Below are positions 1-6,786 of a stretch of DNA of 7,606 nt, piece by piece; position 1 is the stretch's first letter, and every line of letters starts with the position of its first letter. Below the pieces are notes generated by a model, which saw only the letters and a program-made list of their open reading frames with translations, was not told the DNA's origin and searched no databases. The position numbers and the translations under genes are program-made. Origin of the DNA: JBCCRV01 sp047619315 (lineage in GTDB: Bacteria > Myxococcota_A > Polyangia > Polyangiales > Houyiibacteriaceae); NCBI GenBank assembly GCA_047619315.1, contig JBLHKB010000345.1, forward strand, positions 1-7,606. Direction: 5' to 3'.

Positions 1-1770
1 TATGATCTTCTTGTTGTCGGTGGGGGCCGACTCCGAAGCGCTCCCGTAGGTCGAATAGAGGTAAGGCGTACTCGCCTCGAACTCCGCCGCACATGTGTCG
101 ACACGTGCAAAGTTCGCGCGGATGCCAGCGCTCCGCCGTTGCTCACGCACGGCGACGGTTGTCTGGCCTGTCAGCAGCCCGATGCTCCCATCCGAGAAGC
201 CCATCTTCTTCGCAGCCATCAATCGATCAGCGTCGGCGCCTTTGGCTTCGAGCTCGCGCTCCATTTCGACGATCTGCGCAAACTGGTCGAGAAACCAGGG
301 GTCGATTCGCGAAGCGTCGTGCAGCTCCTCACAGGTGAGACCGGCTCTGAGGCCATCAAACACGGACCAAAGCCGGTCGGCGAGAGGCGTCTGGACAAGT
401 TGACGAATTGCTTGGCGCGCTTCTTCGTCCGTTGCCGCAGGAATATCTTCGGACGGCTTTGCGCTGGGCGGCATCGCCTCACCATCATCCTGAAGTCGGC
501 GCACCTGTCCCGCGAGTTCGCGGTAGTCCACTTCACCCCGCCGAGTGTCGACGCCGTCTCGACCGATTTCCAGAGAACGCGCCGCCTTGAGAAACGACTC
601 TTTGAATGTCCGACCGATGGCCATGGCTTCGCCGACGGACTTCATCTGCGTCGTCAAACGGGGGTCTGCTCCGGCGAACTTCTCAAACGCAAAACGCGGC
701 CACTTCGTCACCACGTAGTCGATAGTCGGCTCGAATGCCGCGCTCGTGCCCGTGATGTCGTTCTTCAGCTCGTCGAGCGTGTACCCTATAGCCAGCTTCG
801 CCGCGATTTTCGCAATAGGATAACCGGTAGCCTTCGAAGCAAGCGCCGAGCTACGCGACACGCGCGGGTTCATCTCGATGACGATGAGGCGGCCGGTGGC
901 CGGGTCGACTGAGAACTGAATGTTTGAGCCACCAGTGTCCACGCCGATCTCGCGGATGATGGCCCCAGCCGCATCGCGCATTCGCTGGTACTCGCGGTCG
1001 GTCAGCGTCATCGCCGGTGCCACCGTGACGGAGTCACCGGTATGAACGCCCATCGGGTCGATGTTCTCGATGGTGCAGATCACGACGAAGTTGTCCGCCT
1101 TGTCGCGGATCACTTCGAGCTCGTATTCCTTCCAGCCGAGGAGTGACTCTTCGACCAAACACTCGTGCACGGGGCTCTGAGAAAACGCCCAGCGGATCGC
1201 GCGTCCAAACTCTTCGTCATTGTAAGCGACGCCGCCGCCACTCCCGCCCATCGTCAGCGAGGGACGAAGGATGATGGGGAAACCAATCTTCGCCGCGGCT
1301 TCGTTTGCCTCCTCGACTGTCCGGCACGTGTAAGCGCGAGCACTCTCCAACCCGATCTTGTCCATCGCGGTCTTGAAGAGATCGCGCTCCTCGGCCTTAC
1401 GGATCGACTCAACGGTTGCGCCGATAAGCTCACATCCGTACTTCTCGAGGACGCCGTTCGCGTCGAGGGCGAGGGCCAAGTTGAGCGCGGTCTGGCCCCC
1501 CAAAGTGGGCAACACCGCATCCGGCCGCTCCCGTTCGATGATCGCTTCGACCACCTCTGGAACCAAAGGCTCCACGTAGGTGCGGTCGGCGAACTCGGGG
1601 TCCGTCATGATCGTGGCTGGATTCGAGTTGACGAGAATTACCTCGTATCCCTCTTCCCGAAGCGCCTTGGCGCCTTGGGTTCCAGAGTAGTCAAACTCGC
1701 AGGCCTGTCCGATAACGATCGGGCCTGAACCAATAAGGAGGATCTTCCGAAGGTCGTCACGGCGCGGCAT
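1..1770 (-). CDS. carB: Carbamoyl-phosphate synthase large subunit, N-terminal 590 residues (runs off left edge)
   Basis: CarB makes carbamoyl phosphate from bicarbonate, ammonia (delivered by the glutaminase subunit CarA) and two ATP, feeding pyrimidine and arginine synthesis in the cytoplasm. The frame is open from the ATG at 1770 to the window edge. The N-terminus (PRRDDLRKILLIGSGPIVIG, then QACEFDYSGTQ) and VNSNPATIMTDPE are family hallmarks. The first ATP-grasp (carboxyphosphate) domain spans about residues 1-400, with R169 in LRPSLTMGG, the glycine loop GGSGGG near 172-179, EESLLGWKEYELEVIRD, and IEMNPRVSRSSALASKATG. The oligomerisation domain follows, including VDTCAAEFE (Cys560) and YLYSTYGS. 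The window stops just before the second ATP-grasp half. Numbering matches E. coli CarB to about residue 403; then about 33 extra residues lie between LEIG and DRLW (W468). A GAGG lies 9 nt before the ATG. tsaE lies upstream on the same strand, so carA is not adjacent on that side. Identity is secure; the missing C-terminal half cannot be judged. Confidence 0.97.
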   Translation of the reverse strand, partial: MPRRDDLRKILLIGSGPIVIGQACEFDYSGTQGAKALREEGYEVILVNSNPATIMTDPEFADRTYVEPLVPEVVEAIIERERPDAVLPTLGGQTALNLALALDANGVLEKYGCELIGATVESIRKAEERDLFKTAMDKIGLESARAYTCRTVEEANEAAAKIGFPIILRPSLTMGGSGGGVAYNDEEFGRAIRWAFSQSPVHECLVEESLLGWKEYELEVIRDKADNFVVICTIENIDPMGVHTGDSVTVAPAMTLTDREYQRMRDAAGAIIREIGVDTGGSNIQFSVDPATGRLIVIEMNPRVSRSSALASKATGYPIAKIAAKLAIGYTLDELKNDITGTSAAFEPTIDYVVTKWPRFAFEKFAGADPRLTTQMKSVGEAMAIGRTFKESFLKAARSLEIGRDGVDTRRGEVDYRELAGQVRRLQDDGEAMPPSAKPSEDIPAATDEEARQAIRQLVQTPLADRLWSVFDGLRAGLTCEELHDASRIDPWFLDQFAQIVEMERELEAKGADADRLMAAKKMGFSDGSIGLLTGQTTVAVREQRRSAGIRANFARVDTCAAEFEASTPYLYSTYGSASESAPTDNKKII

Positions 1771-1772
1771 GG

Positions 1773-1820
1773 TTAACAGCCTCGGTTATCAGAGCCGCTC
1801 ATGACCTGCAAGGTGGCCAT
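1773..1820 (-). other. Possible 15-codon leader ORF before carB
   Basis: In the 112-nt spacer between tsaE and carB, an ATG at 1820 opens a short frame (MATLQVMSGSDNRGC) that ends with TAA 2 nt before the carB ATG. It has no arginine-rich or pyrimidine-linked codon pattern and only a weak AGG 2 nt ahead of its start, so it may be chance. The placement, almost touching carB, would suit translational coupling or a leader role. The rest of the spacer shows no convincing promoter or terminator. Confidence 0.13.
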
Positions 1821-1882
1821 GGCCTAAGCGTTCCCGCTTCCGTGCCCGGCAGCCCGAAAAACGACGCAATTTGCGGCTAAAC

Positions 1883-2335
1883 TCAGGTTTCGGCGATCGC
1901 CCTTGCCAGCGGCCCGGCCAGTTCAACACGCCGTGCAAACTCACCCGCCAAGAAGATCCGAACAACAAGGTCCGCCGGGCCAAGTTCATCGATAAAAGCC
2001 GTCCCCCACTCCACGAGTCGGACGTGAAGATCGCTCTCCAGGCCGAGGTCCTCCAGCGGATCTCCCGGCGAGAGCCGGTAGAGATCTGCGTGAAGCAGCG
2101 GTGGCGTCGACTCTGGATAATCATGCACGAGCGCGAACGTCGGACTCGTCACGGGGAGATCGTCAGGAACCCCAAGAGCGTACGCAATGGCGCGCGCGAG
2201 GAACGTCTTTCCGGCCCCCAGGTCACCTTCGAGAATCACGAGATGTCCCGGATCGAGCGCAGACGCGATGCGCGATGCCAGGGCAACCATCTCGGCCTCA
2301 CTCTCCACATCCACACTCTGAGAGTCTTCTTCCAC
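1883..2335 (-). CDS. tsaE: tRNA threonylcarbamoyladenosine biosynthesis ATPase TsaE
   Basis: TsaE is the small P-loop ATPase that works with TsaB and TsaD to put the threonylcarbamoyl group on A37 of ANN-decoding tRNAs (t6A) in the cytoplasm. The 150-residue product has the usual family length. Visible motifs are the Walker A loop GDLGAGKT (residues 37-44), SPTFALVHDY (64-73), HADLYRL (82-88) and LVEWG (107-111), whose Glu-Trp pair is characteristic of the family. The GTG at 2335 is the only possible start before an in-frame TGA at 2356-2354, apart from internal codons. It gives the 36-residue lead into Walker A seen in E. coli TsaE. An ATG at residue 16 has a better Shine-Dalgarno (GTGAGG about 5 nt ahead) but would cut into the N-terminal strand. 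carB follows 112 nt downstream on the same strand and may be co-transcribed. The M1 peptidase gene diverges only 46 nt upstream. The alternative reading as a generic P-loop kinase is unlikely. Confidence 0.95.
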   Translation of the reverse strand: MEEDSQSVDVESEAEMVALASRIASALDPGHLVILEGDLGAGKTFLARAIAYALGVPDDLPVTSPTFALVHDYPESTPPLLHADLYRLSPGDPLEDLGLESDLHVRLVEWGTAFIDELGPADLVVRIFLAGEFARRVELAGPLARAIAET

Positions 2336-2381
2336 GGGTGCGGACCATAGCCGTCAGCCGGCGGCCAAGCTAGGGTCGCCT

Positions 2382-4205
2382 GTGGTGGCCCGTTTCTTCA
2401 TCCTCGTCGTGTGCGTCATCGCCCAAAGCGCCGTTCAGGCGAACGCGCAACAGGCGCCCTTTGCCTACGACCTGCGCGCGGAGCTCGTCCCGTCGGAACA
2501 CCTCGTTCGCGGTGAAGGCTCCATCAAATGGACGAATACATCATCGGTGCCCATCGATCGGTTGGTCTTCCACCTCTATCTGAACGCGTTCTCGGACGAA
2601 GAGAGCGTATTCATGCGCGAGTCTGGCGGTCAGCTGCGAGGGGACACATTTCACGGCGAAGGATCCATCGACGTGGAGGCCCTTCACATCGGTACCACCG
2701 ACCTCCTCGATGGCGCGGAAACGGAGCTCGTCGAGAACGACCGAACTCAGCTTCGGGTCTTGCTCCCAGCGCCCGTCGCACCGGGCGCGAGCATCACCGT
2801 CGAAACTCAGTTCACGTCCCGTCTTCCGCCTGTTTTCGCGCGGAGTGGTTACGCCGGGGAATTCCACATGGTCGCCCAGTGGTTCCCCAAGATCGCTCGG
2901 CTCGAACCCGATGGAACCTGGGCGTCGTTTCCCTACCACGCTCACGGAGAGTTCTACGCCGACTTCGCTACCTACGAGCTTGAGGTACGCACGCCGCTCG
3001 GCTGGCGTGTTGGAGCAACCGGCCGCGCCGCGCCGCCGGAAGAGGACGGCGACGCCCTCGTCCACCGCTTCTCCGTCGAGCGTGTCCACGACACCGCTTT
3101 TGCCGCCGCTCCTTGGTTCGAAGAAGACGAAGCCAACTGGGAACTCGACGGACATTCTGTGTACGTTCGCGTGCTTTCGCCGCCGGGGTACGGAAGCGCC
3201 GTCGCGCGACATCTTCAAATCACGGAAGCCGCGATTCGGCGCTATGGGCGCCTCTTCGGACACTACCCTTACGACAGCCTCACGATCATCGTTCCACCTG
3301 CGAACGCCCCTGGCGCGGCGGGCATGGAATACCCCACGCTCTTCGTCACCGCCGGACCGTGGTGGACGACCGAAGGCATGCCTTTCCGCGCGCCCATTGG
3401 GCTTCAGGCGCACGTCACCGCGCATGAGCTCGGCCACCAGTGGTTCCAAGGAATGATCGGTACAAACGAAGTCGATTGGCCCATGCTCGATGAAGGACTG
3501 ACGGAGTGGGTCACCTGTGACTTTCTCACGGCACGCTACGGCAACGCTTCCGCCGCGGCGCTTCCTTTCGTACGCTTCCCGGCCTTCGAAACGGAGCGCG
3601 TATTTGGTTTCGGCGGCGCACCTTCTCCTCCGCCGGGACGCCCAGTGCATGCGTTTCACGGCAGCGAATATGGACGCAGCGTGTACGCGCGCAGCACCTC
3701 AATTTTCGAAACAGTGGCACGGACATGGGGGCGGCGGCGTTTCCAGCGAGCCCTTGGTCGCTACGCCCGCCGGCACCGCTATGGACACCCTGGCCCGGAA
3801 GACCTTTTTCGCGCCATGGATGAGGAGTATGGCGCGTGGATGAGCCGGCGCGTCATGCGACCCGCCCTTCTTCACGGAGCCCAGGCCGTCGTTCACGTCG
3901 AAGTCGAAGAGAACGAAGATGGGTGGCGCCTGGACGCACGACGCTATGGAGGCTTGCCACTCCCCTCGCACATTCACGTCGAGACGGCGGCGGGAGAATC
4001 CACGAGTATTCCCTGGCCCGGATCATCCACGCGTTTATCTCGTGACTTCGCCGAACGCCCACGTCGTGTCCTCGCCGATCCTCATCACCACAACCTCACG
4101 GATCCTCGGCGCGCAGACGATGGAATGCTCGACGACAACGGAGGCTACTTCCCCCGCGCGCTCTGGGTCGTGCAGAACTTCCTCAGTGCGGCGGTTGGAC
4201 CGTGA
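2382..4205 (+). CDS. Secreted M1-family zinc aminopeptidase (gluzincin)
   Basis: This is a zinc metallopeptidase of family M1 that would remove N-terminal residues from peptides outside the cytoplasmic membrane. The 607-residue product starts with a signal peptide: R4, a hydrophobic run at 5-18, and a likely cleavage after ANA (residue 22). A beta-rich N-terminal domain follows (about 25-225), including QWFPKI and the EFYADFATYELEV strand typical of bacterial M1 proteins. The catalytic domain has GMEYP (E316, equivalent to the exopeptidase GxMEN glutamate), HELGH (H348, E349, H352), then E371 in DEGLTEW after exactly 18 residues, and Y435 at the catalytic-tyrosine position. The last 110 or so residues look like a small beta domain; the long helical C-terminal domain of PepN-type enzymes is absent. 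The GTG at 2382 (or the adjacent GTG at 2385) has AGGG six nt ahead. It heads a plus-strand gene run, and its stop overlaps the next start (GTGA). Substrate specificity cannot be read from the sequence. Confidence 0.93.
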   Translation: MVARFFILVVCVIAQSAVQANAQQAPFAYDLRAELVPSEHLVRGEGSIKWTNTSSVPIDRLVFHLYLNAFSDEESVFMRESGGQLRGDTFHGEGSIDVEALHIGTTDLLDGAETELVENDRTQLRVLLPAPVAPGASITVETQFTSRLPPVFARSGYAGEFHMVAQWFPKIARLEPDGTWASFPYHAHGEFYADFATYELEVRTPLGWRVGATGRAAPPEEDGDALVHRFSVERVHDTAFAAAPWFEEDEANWELDGHSVYVRVLSPPGYGSAVARHLQITEAAIRRYGRLFGHYPYDSLTIIVPPANAPGAAGMEYPTLFVTAGPWWTTEGMPFRAPIGLQAHVTAHELGHQWFQGMIGTNEVDWPMLDEGLTEWVTCDFLTARYGNASAAALPFVRFPAFETERVFGFGGAPSPPPGRPVHAFHGSEYGRSVYARSTSIFETVARTWGRRRFQRALGRYARRHRYGHPGPEDLFRAMDEEYGAWMSRRVMRPALLHGAQAVVHVEVEENEDGWRLDARRYGGLPLPSHIHVETAAGESTSIPWPGSSTRLSRDFAERPRRVLADPHHHNLTDPRRADDGMLDDNGGYFPRALWVVQNFLSAAVGP

Positions 4206-4987
4206 ACACGCTCGCATCCCGAGGACACCTCGTGCGCGTGGCGTTCCTCATGTACTTCGTCGTTTCGCTCATCGCCGTTCCTTGTGCGGACTGGCTCGCC
4301 GAGCTGATGCGTTCGGCCGCCGGCGCCGGCGATTTCCGCGATGGCGCTTACGTCCTCGAGAGCTTGGTGGATGGCTCCATCGCCACCTTGATCCTGCCGG
4401 TTGGCTTTGGTGCCCTGGTCCTCTTCCCCTTGGCGACTCCTCTTCGAATGACCTGGCTCGCCGCGATCCGTCATCCCAAATGGACGCTGCGAAAACAGGT
4501 CGGCTTAGGACTACGGCGTACGCCTGCATCCGTCGGCGGATACCTTCTTCTTCTCGTCCTGGGGATCTTCTTTTTGGGGTTACTCGCCCTAAGCGCGTGG
4601 CTCGTTCACGCATCGTTCGAGGGTGATCCCAATCCGCGCCGCGCCGCGCTCTGGACATTTCTCGCGCTACTTCCGCTTTTTACGACGGGCATCTTCCTCC
4701 TCTCGACCCTGGATCTCGTGAGCGCGGCGAGCCTGCAGACCGGTCCCTTCGACTCACTTCGCAAAGCTGGTGCGAAGGCGCTCCGAGCACTTCCGGCTTA
4801 TGTTCTGTACAGCATTGTATGTGTTGGCACCCTGGCCGCCGGCGCCTCCCTGGAGGCGGCGCCATGGCTTCTGCTGCCTACGCTCCAAGCCTTGGTTTTC
4901 ATGCGATATCTTGCGCGCTCGTTCTGGCTACGGGAGGCCCTGGCCAGGATGACAACCCCCGCCAATCACGCTATGCAGGCGCCATGA
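4202..4987 (+). CDS. Six-helix integral membrane protein of unknown function
   Basis: I do not recognise this 261-residue protein. It has six hydrophobic segments near residues 13-28, 58-78, 112-136, 148-170, 195-213 and 217-235. Loop charge fits the positive-inside rule with both ends in the cytoplasm: the 82-106 loop is strongly basic (R82, R90, K93, R97, K98, R105, R106), 171-195 carries R187, K188, K192 and R195, while the 29-57 loop is acidic. No catalytic or transporter motif is visible. The GTG start lies inside the stop of the M1 peptidase gene (GTGA) and the stop overlaps the start of the first lipoprotein (ATGA), so translation is probably coupled on both sides. This suggests a shared envelope role, for example anchoring or handling the peptidase or lipoproteins, but that is inference. 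An ATG at 4250 would cut into the first helix and is less likely. Confidence 0.85.
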   Translation: MNTLASRGHLVRVAFLMYFVVSLIAVPCADWLAELMRSAAGAGDFRDGAYVLESLVDGSIATLILPVGFGALVLFPLATPLRMTWLAAIRHPKWTLRKQVGLGLRRTPASVGGYLLLLVLGIFFLGLLALSAWLVHASFEGDPNPRRAALWTFLALLPLFTTGIFLLSTLDLVSAASLQTGPFDSLRKAGAKALRALPAYVLYSIVCVGTLAAGASLEAAPWLLLPTLQALVFMRYLARSFWLREALARMTTPANHAMQAP

Positions 4988-5511
4988 CGCGTCTGATGCC
5001 GGTATTCCTCCTCTGCGCCATCGCGTGTGGTGATGACAGTCGCCCCGCCATAGACGGTGGCCCGATCACGCGCGTCGACTCTGGAACACTGGATACAGGC
5101 GATACCTTCTCCTGCGAGGATCCCTACGCCAACCTCGTCACAATTAGCGAGGCGAACCCCTCCGAGATGATTCTGCCGCGCTGCGCCACCGCGACCGCAC
5201 AATGCGCCGTCGACTGTCCAGACGGCGACAATGACTGCTTCGACGCCTGCCTCCTAAACGATCCAACAACACCTTTCGTGGACGGCACTACCATGCTCAA
5301 CTGCGACGACTGCTTCACGCTGCAGTCTCTCGCATGCTTGGACAACTTCTGTGGCCTGCAGTTTGCGGACCTACGCTGCTGCCTTGAGGCGAACGACTGC
5401 GATGCAGCGGACTGCCCAGCATGCACAACAGATTTCGCCGCCTTTGCGACTTGCCGTGACGGCGACAACGTCATGTGCGGGGACTTCATCGGCCCCTGCT
5501 TTCCGAACTAA
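4984..5511 (+). CDS. Cysteine-rich predicted lipoprotein A (first of a tandem pair)
   Basis: The 175-residue product starts MTRLMPVFLLCAIAC: one arginine, a short hydrophobic run and a lipobox-like AIA before Cys15, followed by GDD. This suggests lipidation by the Lgt/LspA pathway and anchoring in the envelope. A brief linker with three D-x-G units (residues about 24-37) leads to a body with 18 cysteines besides the lipidated one, including a CC pair, so several disulfides are likely. The same 18 cysteines recur in order in the next gene, marking a tandem duplication. The family is not recognised and no enzymatic motif is visible. The ATG at 4984 overlaps the upstream stop (ATGA) and has AGG four nt ahead. 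The frame is open further upstream, to GTG/ATG codons near 4819, but that would overlap the membrane-protein gene and bury the signal peptide. Confidence 0.85.
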   Translation: MTRLMPVFLLCAIACGDDSRPAIDGGPITRVDSGTLDTGDTFSCEDPYANLVTISEANPSEMILPRCATATAQCAVDCPDGDNDCFDACLLNDPTTPFVDGTTMLNCDDCFTLQSLACLDNFCGLQFADLRCCLEANDCDAADCPACTTDFAAFATCRDGDNVMCGDFIGPCFPN

Positions 5512-5534
5512 CGATGCCAACTAACAATGACTTT

Positions 5535-5540
5535 GAAGGA
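5535..5540 (+). promoter_or_regulatory. Shine-Dalgarno that fixes the start of lipoprotein B
   Basis: GAAGGA lies six nt before the ATG at 5547. It selects this start over the in-frame ATG at 5514 (which would add MPTNNDFEGNT) and over GTG codons inside the preceding gene. The chosen start puts the signal peptide and lipobox at the very N-terminus. This is the best ribosome binding site in the gene run and the only gene there with a real gap before it, so lipoprotein B may be translated independently and at a higher rate than its neighbours. Confidence 0.75.
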
Positions 5541-5546
5541 AATACG

Positions 5547-6134
5547 ATGACACGACTTGGATTGATTCTCATGCTTGCCCTGGGTGTCGCTTGTGGCGAC
5601 GATGACGGTCGAATGATCGACAGTGGCCCTGGCAACACAGACGCCGGCCCCGTCACATTTGACACTGGCCCCGCGACGGACAGCGGCCTCTCGCTTGTCG
5701 ACAGCGGCGCTGGCGGAACAGACTCCGGCCCAGGCGGTACGGACAGCGGTCCTGCCTGTACCCCACGTCCGGCCACCGCGATTCCAGCCGCTCTGCTCCC
5801 ACGTTGTGCGATGGCAACGTTGCAGTGTCTTATCGACTGTCCTGCCGGAGACGCTGCGTGCCAAGCCGGGTGCTTCGACGCGGACACGATTCCTGCCGAG
5901 GAGGGCATCGACTGCGAAATCTGCGCCCAACAACAGCAGCTCAGCTGTGCGACAACGATGGGTTGTGACTCTCAGTACAGCGCGTTCGATTGCTGCGTTC
6001 AAGAGAATGCGTGTGCGGACCAAGCATGTGTTACCGCAAACTGCGGCGCACAGTCGAACGCATTCCAGACTTGCGTGAACGGCGTCGCGGCGGGCTGCAT
6101 GCCTGCCATCCAGATGTGCTTCGCCTCCGAGTAG
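5547..6134 (+). CDS. Cysteine-rich predicted lipoprotein B (second of a tandem pair)
   Basis: The 195-residue product begins MTRLGLILMLALGVAC. It has a lipoprotein signal peptide with GVA before Cys16, followed by GDDD, so it should be lipidated and envelope-anchored. Residues 25-69 form a low-complexity linker of D-(S/T/A)-G-P units that lifts the body away from the membrane. The body (about 70-195) has 18 cysteines in the same order as lipoprotein A. Shared landmarks are LPRCA, DCP-GD, a CC pair, a C-x4-C, AF-TC and a final CF. Counting from LPRC, 13 of the 16 inter-cysteine distances are identical between the two proteins. The linker is the main difference, much longer here than in A. I recognise no family or active site. 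Extracellular adhesion, binding or inhibitor roles are possible but unsupported. The next gene starts one base after the stop. Confidence 0.87.
   Translation: MTRLGLILMLALGVACGDDDGRMIDSGPGNTDAGPVTFDTGPATDSGLSLVDSGAGGTDSGPGGTDSGPACTPRPATAIPAALLPRCAMATLQCLIDCPAGDAACQAGCFDADTIPAEEGIDCEICAQQQQLSCATTMGCDSQYSAFDCCVQENACADQACVTANCGAQSNAFQTCVNGVAAGCMPAIQMCFASE
5619..5753 (+). repeat. Degenerate D-S-G-P-encoding repeat (linker of lipoprotein B)
   Basis: Seven D-(S/A/T)-G units follow one another at irregular spacing. The clearest DNA-level copies are two adjacent 21-nt units at 5712-5732 and 5733-5753, each encoding GGTDSGP but differing at several, mostly third-codon, positions. This looks like an old, diverged in-frame minisatellite. 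It encodes a flexible, acidic spacer between the lipid anchor and the cysteine-rich body. Only three such units remain in the equivalent place in lipoprotein A. Confidence 0.7.
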
Positions 6135-6135
6135 A

Positions 6136-6786
6136 TTGAAACGCACGCTCATCGTCGGCGATGTGCACGGGTGCCTCGAAGAACTCGAGGCCCTCGTGAA
6201 CAAAGTGGGTCTCCGCGACGAAGACACACTCGTGCTCGTCGGTGACCTTGTCGCAAAAGGCCCGGACTCTGCCGGCGTAGTTCGCTACGCCCGAGAGCGC
6301 CGGGCTTTTTCCGTTTGTGGTAACCACGACGCTCACTGGCTTAGAGCGCGAAGCGACGGCAAGGGCCGCTCGCTCTGCGATGCTGATTGGGCGTATCTTG
6401 AGCAAGCCCCCGACTTCCTGCGCCTTGACCTGAATCCCCTCTACGAAGGTGTTCTGCGACGAGCCGTCCACGTCGTCCACGCAGGCTTTGTGCCTGGCAT
6501 CGAACTAGAAGCACAAGACCCTCATTTGATGCAGAACCTTCGCACCCTCCATGATGGCGCCGGCTCTTCCCAACGAAAGGGCGAGCCGTGGGCCGGTCAG
6601 TGGCCCGGCCCAGAGCTTGTCATTTTCGGGCATGACGCGGCTCGCGGGCTTCAACGCCACGCCCACGCTTTGGGCCTCGACACAGGCTGCTGCTACGGCG
6701 GGGACCTGACTGGAGCCCTCATCGAAGGCGAGAGCCTGCAGCTGGTGTCAGTCCCTGCGAAGGCCGTATACAAGGCCATCTCATGA
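6136..6786 (+). CDS. PPP-family metallophosphatase (ApaH/PrpE-like)
   Basis: This 216-residue cytoplasmic protein has the full metal-binding motif set of the calcineurin-like PPP superfamily: GDVHG (D9, H11), GDLVAKGPDS (D37), GNHD (N63, H64), HAG (H115) and FGHD (H166), followed by LDTGCCYGGDLTG. This places it with the symmetrical Ap4A hydrolase (ApaH) / PrpE-type serine-threonine phosphatase group. It is shorter than E. coli ApaH, so a dinucleoside polyphosphate, a phosphoprotein or polyphosphate is each a possible substrate. The start is TTG at 6136, one base after the preceding TAG. The GDVHG motif begins only seven residues in, which fits this start, and no ATG or GTG is available close by. 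No strong Shine-Dalgarno is visible, so expression probably depends on ribosomes finishing the upstream gene. Its stop overlaps the Rieske start (ATGA). Confidence 0.9.
   Translation: MKRTLIVGDVHGCLEELEALVNKVGLRDEDTLVLVGDLVAKGPDSAGVVRYARERRAFSVCGNHDAHWLRARSDGKGRSLCDADWAYLEQAPDFLRLDLNPLYEGVLRRAVHVVHAGFVPGIELEAQDPHLMQNLRTLHDGAGSSQRKGEPWAGQWPGPELVIFGHDAARGLQRHAHALGLDTGCCYGGDLTGALIEGESLQLVSVPAKAVYKAIS

Noticed and set aside
139..912. Open frame of 257 codons on the plus strand within carB.
   Set aside because: The minus-strand frame here is unmistakably CarB; this one has no motif and is its shadow.
1784..1810. TTGCAG and GATAAC as a promoter for carB.
   Set aside because: The -35 matches consensus at only about half the positions, the spacer is about 15 nt, and a start there would leave almost no leader or would overlap the Shine-Dalgarno.
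1857..1875. Possible terminator after tsaE: palindrome CGCAAATTGCG followed by five Ts on the minus strand.
   Set aside because: The palindrome leaves almost no loop, is AT-rich at its centre and is short, so it would be a poor intrinsic terminator; carB may well be co-transcribed.
2541..3659. Long open frame (372 codons) on the minus strand, opposite the M1 peptidase gene.
   Set aside because: It is antisense to a gene with a full catalytic motif set, has no recognisable motif and an arginine-rich composition, and is the usual antisense frame of GC-rich coding DNA.
4843..4858. Perfect inverted repeat CGCCTCC-CT-GGAGGCG that could form a hairpin.
   Set aside because: It lies inside the membrane-protein gene (encoding an Ala/Gly-rich stretch), has a two-base loop and no T-run, so it is not a terminator.
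4819..4983. Upstream extension of lipoprotein A to a start near 4819.
   Set aside because: It would overlap the membrane-protein gene by about 165 nt and place the lipoprotein signal peptide in the middle of the chain.
5475..5546. Upstream extension of lipoprotein B to GTG 5475 or ATG 5514.
   Set aside because: The strong Shine-Dalgarno and the signal peptide both point to ATG 5547.
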